Positions 5,719 to 6,606 of a stretch of DNA of 6,606 nt are shown one piece after another; the stretch's first letter is position 1, and every line of letters begins with the position of its first letter. This DNA is from Caulobacteraceae bacterium. GTDB taxonomy: Bacteria > Pseudomonadota > Alphaproteobacteria > Caulobacterales > Caulobacteraceae. A model generated the notes under the pieces. That model was not told the origin of the DNA. It saw only the letters and a list, made by a program, of their open reading frames with translations, and did no database searches. The position numbers and the translations under genes are program-made. Location of the stretch: assembly GCA_947452665.1 (NCBI GenBank), contig CANGEH010000124.1:1-6606 (forward strand), written 5' to 3'.

Positions 5719-6362
5719 ACGCCAAGGCCAATCGGACAGGTCACCCCGGTGCCGCCAATGCCGCAATAGCCATTGGGGTTCTTGGCCAGATATTGCTGGT
5801 GATAGTCCTCGGCATAGTAAAACTCTGCTGAGGGCAGGATTTCGGTCGTGATCGCACCAAGCCCCCTGGCCGACAGGGCCGCTTGATAGAGCTTGAGGCT
5901 GGCCTCAGCCGCCTGCGCCTGGGCTTCGCTCAAGGTATAGATGCCCGAGCGGTATTGGGTGCCAATATCATTGCCCTGACGCATGCCTTGCGTGGGGTTA
6001 TGGTTTTCCCAAAAGACGCGCAAGAGCGCCTCATAGCTGACCTTGGCCGGGTCAAACACCACATGCACCAGTTCAGTATGGCCGGTGCGGCCGGTGCAAA
6101 CCTCTTCATAGGTCGGGTTCGGCGTGATGCCCGCACCATAGCCAACCGCCGTCATCAAAACGCCGGGAATCTGCCAGAAAATCCGCTCCACACCCCAAAA
6201 ACAGCCCATGGCAAAGATCGCCGTCTCGGTGCCCGGCGCAAAGGGCCCATTCAAGGGCGCGCCATTGATAAAATGGGTCTGCGCCGTCGCCAGGGGCTGG
6301 CTGCGGCCCGGCAGGGCCGTCTCGATGGTGGGCAAGCCCGCGGCAGCCTTGGAAAACAGCAT
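5715..6362 (-). CDS. msrA: Peptide-methionine (S)-S-oxide reductase
   Basis: MsrA reduces methionine-S-sulfoxide, free or in protein, back to methionine, with electrons from thioredoxin; it is a cytoplasmic repair enzyme for oxidative damage. The 215 aa match the long E. coli-type form (212 aa): ALPGRSQPL near the N-terminus, then AIFAMGCFWGVERIFWQIPG with catalytic Cys54 in GCFWG. NPTYEEVCTGRTGHTE, VFWENHNPTQGMRQGNDIG, TQYRSGIY and FYYAEDYHQQYL follow, and the tail GYCGIGGTGVTCP holds the two recycling cysteines 200 and 209. All catalytic and resolving residues are present. The longest frame starts at a TTG at 6401, but the ATG at 6362 has AAGGAG 6 nt upstream and matches the family N-terminus, so I chose it. 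No MsrB domain is fused and none is next to it in view. It is divergent from tRNA-Ser and tail-to-tail with the KgtP-like gene. Confidence 0.97.
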   Translation of the reverse strand: MLFSKAAAGLPTIETALPGRSQPLATAQTHFINGAPLNGPFAPGTETAIFAMGCFWGVERIFWQIPGVLMTAVGYGAGITPNPTYEEVCTGRTGHTELVHVVFDPAKVSYEALLRVFWENHNPTQGMRQGNDIGTQYRSGIYTLSEAQAQAAEASLKLYQAALSARGLGAITTEILPSAEFYYAEDYHQQYLAKNPNGYCGIGGTGVTCPIGLGV

Positions 6363-6368
6363 GATTAT

Positions 6369-6374
6369 CTCCTT
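6369..6374 (-). promoter_or_regulatory. Ribosome binding site that fixes the msrA start
   Basis: On the minus strand AAGGAG stands 6 nt before the ATG at 6362. This is the best Shine-Dalgarno in the window and rules in favour of the 215-residue protein over the TTG start at 6401, which lies upstream of the likely transcription start. Confidence 0.85.
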
Positions 6375-6387
6375 GAACCTTGCCTGC

Positions 6388-6416
6388 AATATAGGCCGCA
6401 AACCGCCATTCGTCAG
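6388..6416 (-). promoter_or_regulatory. Predicted msrA promoter
   Basis: On the minus strand CTGACG (6416-6411, 4 of 6 matches to TTGACA) and TATATT (6393-6388, 5 of 6 matches to TATAAT) are 17 nt apart. Transcription would begin near 6381, giving a leader of about 19 nt that contains the AAGGAG site. No clear operator for a redox regulator was recognised around it. Confidence 0.55.
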
Positions 6417-6443
6417 GCCCTCAAGAAAAAGTTACACAAGGCG

Positions 6444-6471
6444 TTGTTCTTGGCCGCTAGGTCTGTATATT
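6444..6471 (+). promoter_or_regulatory. Candidate promoter of tRNA-Ser
   Basis: TTGTTC (6444-6449) and TATATT (6466-6471, 5 of 6 matches) are 16 nt apart. The -35 match is modest (3 of 6). The bases after the -10 box are GC-rich (CCGCGCC), a discriminator type often seen at stable-RNA promoters under growth control. Transcription would begin near 6478, leaving about 66 nt of 5' leader before the tRNA. The leader holds a short direct repeat, CGGATCA at 6504-6510 and 6523-6529, of no known role. Confidence 0.45.
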
Positions 6472-6543
6472 CCGCGCCTCTCCGGGCGGGCTAACCACCG
6501 CGCCGGATCAAGGCCTGAACCGCGGATCAGACCCTGTGGGGAT

Positions 6544-6606
6544 GGTGCGGTGGCCGAGTGGTTGAAGGCGCACGCTTGGAAAGCGTGTTTAGGTGAAAGC
6601 TTAACG
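6544..6606 (+). tRNA. tRNA-Ser(GGA), 5' part, cut by the window end
   Basis: The 5' acceptor strand is GGTGCGG (6544-6550), followed by T8-G9 and a D stem GCC (6553-6555) with GGC (6567-6569). The anticodon stem CACGC (6571-6575) pairs with GCGTG (6583-6587). The 7-nt loop TTGGAAA carries the anticodon GGA at 6578-6580, which reads UCC and UCU serine codons. A long variable arm typical of class II tRNAs begins with TTAGG (6589-6593), paired with CTTAA (6600-6604) including one G-U pair. The T arm, the 3' acceptor strand and any encoded CCA lie outside the window. The GGCCGAGTGGTTGAAGGC block is the standard serine tRNA D-arm wording. Its product needs CCA, which the cca enzyme in this window supplies or repairs. 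Confidence 0.96.

Noticed and set aside
5755..5776. Perfect 6-bp inverted repeat CCAATG / CATTGG with a 10-nt loop after the kgtP-like gene, considered as a terminator
   Set aside because: It encodes the conserved NGYCGIG segment of MsrA and is followed only by GGGGTTCTT, not a T-tract. A role in ending the transporter transcript is possible but unsupported.
5883..6494. A 203-codon open frame on the plus strand opposite msrA and running through its promoter
   Set aside because: The translation is basic and low in recognisable structure, and it is antisense to a complete msrA. It crosses both promoters of the intergenic region.
6544..6606. The tRNA-Ser gene considered as an attachment site of an integrated element
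   Set aside because: No integrase gene and no repeated tRNA fragment is in view. The 3' half of the tRNA, where attachment sites usually lie, is outside the window.

Overview
The window looks like a piece of chromosome from an alphaproteobacterium. The DNA is GC-rich by eye. The four-gene set DUF1285 / CoA-type Nudix hydrolase / DUF6111 / CCA nucleotidyltransferase, and the form of the CCA enzyme (GGCVRNAL then DDIDLAT), are typical of that class as I remember it. An oxygen-dependent HemF suggests aerobic life. The genus cannot be told from this window. There are no transposases, phage genes, CRISPR arrays or other marks of an accessory region. This is compact core and housekeeping DNA, and I found no convincing new system.

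Layout, left to right. (1) 1-720, plus strand: the 3' part of hemF (coproporphyrinogen III oxidase), cut by the window edge. (2) 717-3497, minus strand: a four-gene operon read right to left, DUF1285 protein, CoA pyrophosphatase (Nudix), small membrane protein DUF6111 and CCA-adding enzyme. Each junction is a 4-nt ATGA overlap. Its last gene runs tail-to-tail into hemF with a 4-nt overlap. (3) 3498-3640: a short divergent intergenic region with a likely minus-strand promoter. (4) 3641-4327, plus: a DUF599 membrane protein. (5) 4402-5718, plus: an MFS transporter closely resembling the 2-oxoglutarate permease KgtP, preceded by a hairpin next to its ribosome binding site. (6) 5715-6362, minus: msrA (methionine sulfoxide reductase A), again tail-to-tail with a 4-nt overlap, with a good promoter and Shine-Dalgarno. 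(7) 6363-6543: a divergent intergenic region with promoters for msrA and for a tRNA. (8) 6544-6606, plus: the 5' part of tRNA-Ser(GGA), cut by the window edge.

The genes do not form one pathway. They cover haem synthesis, tRNA 3'-end maturation, CoA or nucleotide housekeeping, dicarboxylate uptake, repair of oxidised protein and a serine tRNA. The most notable features are the tight packing (three ATGA overlaps in a row and two stop-to-stop overlaps) and two domain-of-unknown-function genes (DUF1285, DUF6111) locked into the CCA operon. For three genes (the DUF1285 protein, DUF599 and msrA) the longest reading frame begins at an upstream TTG, but a Shine-Dalgarno favours an internal ATG. For the Nudix gene the ATGA junction favours the internal ATG.
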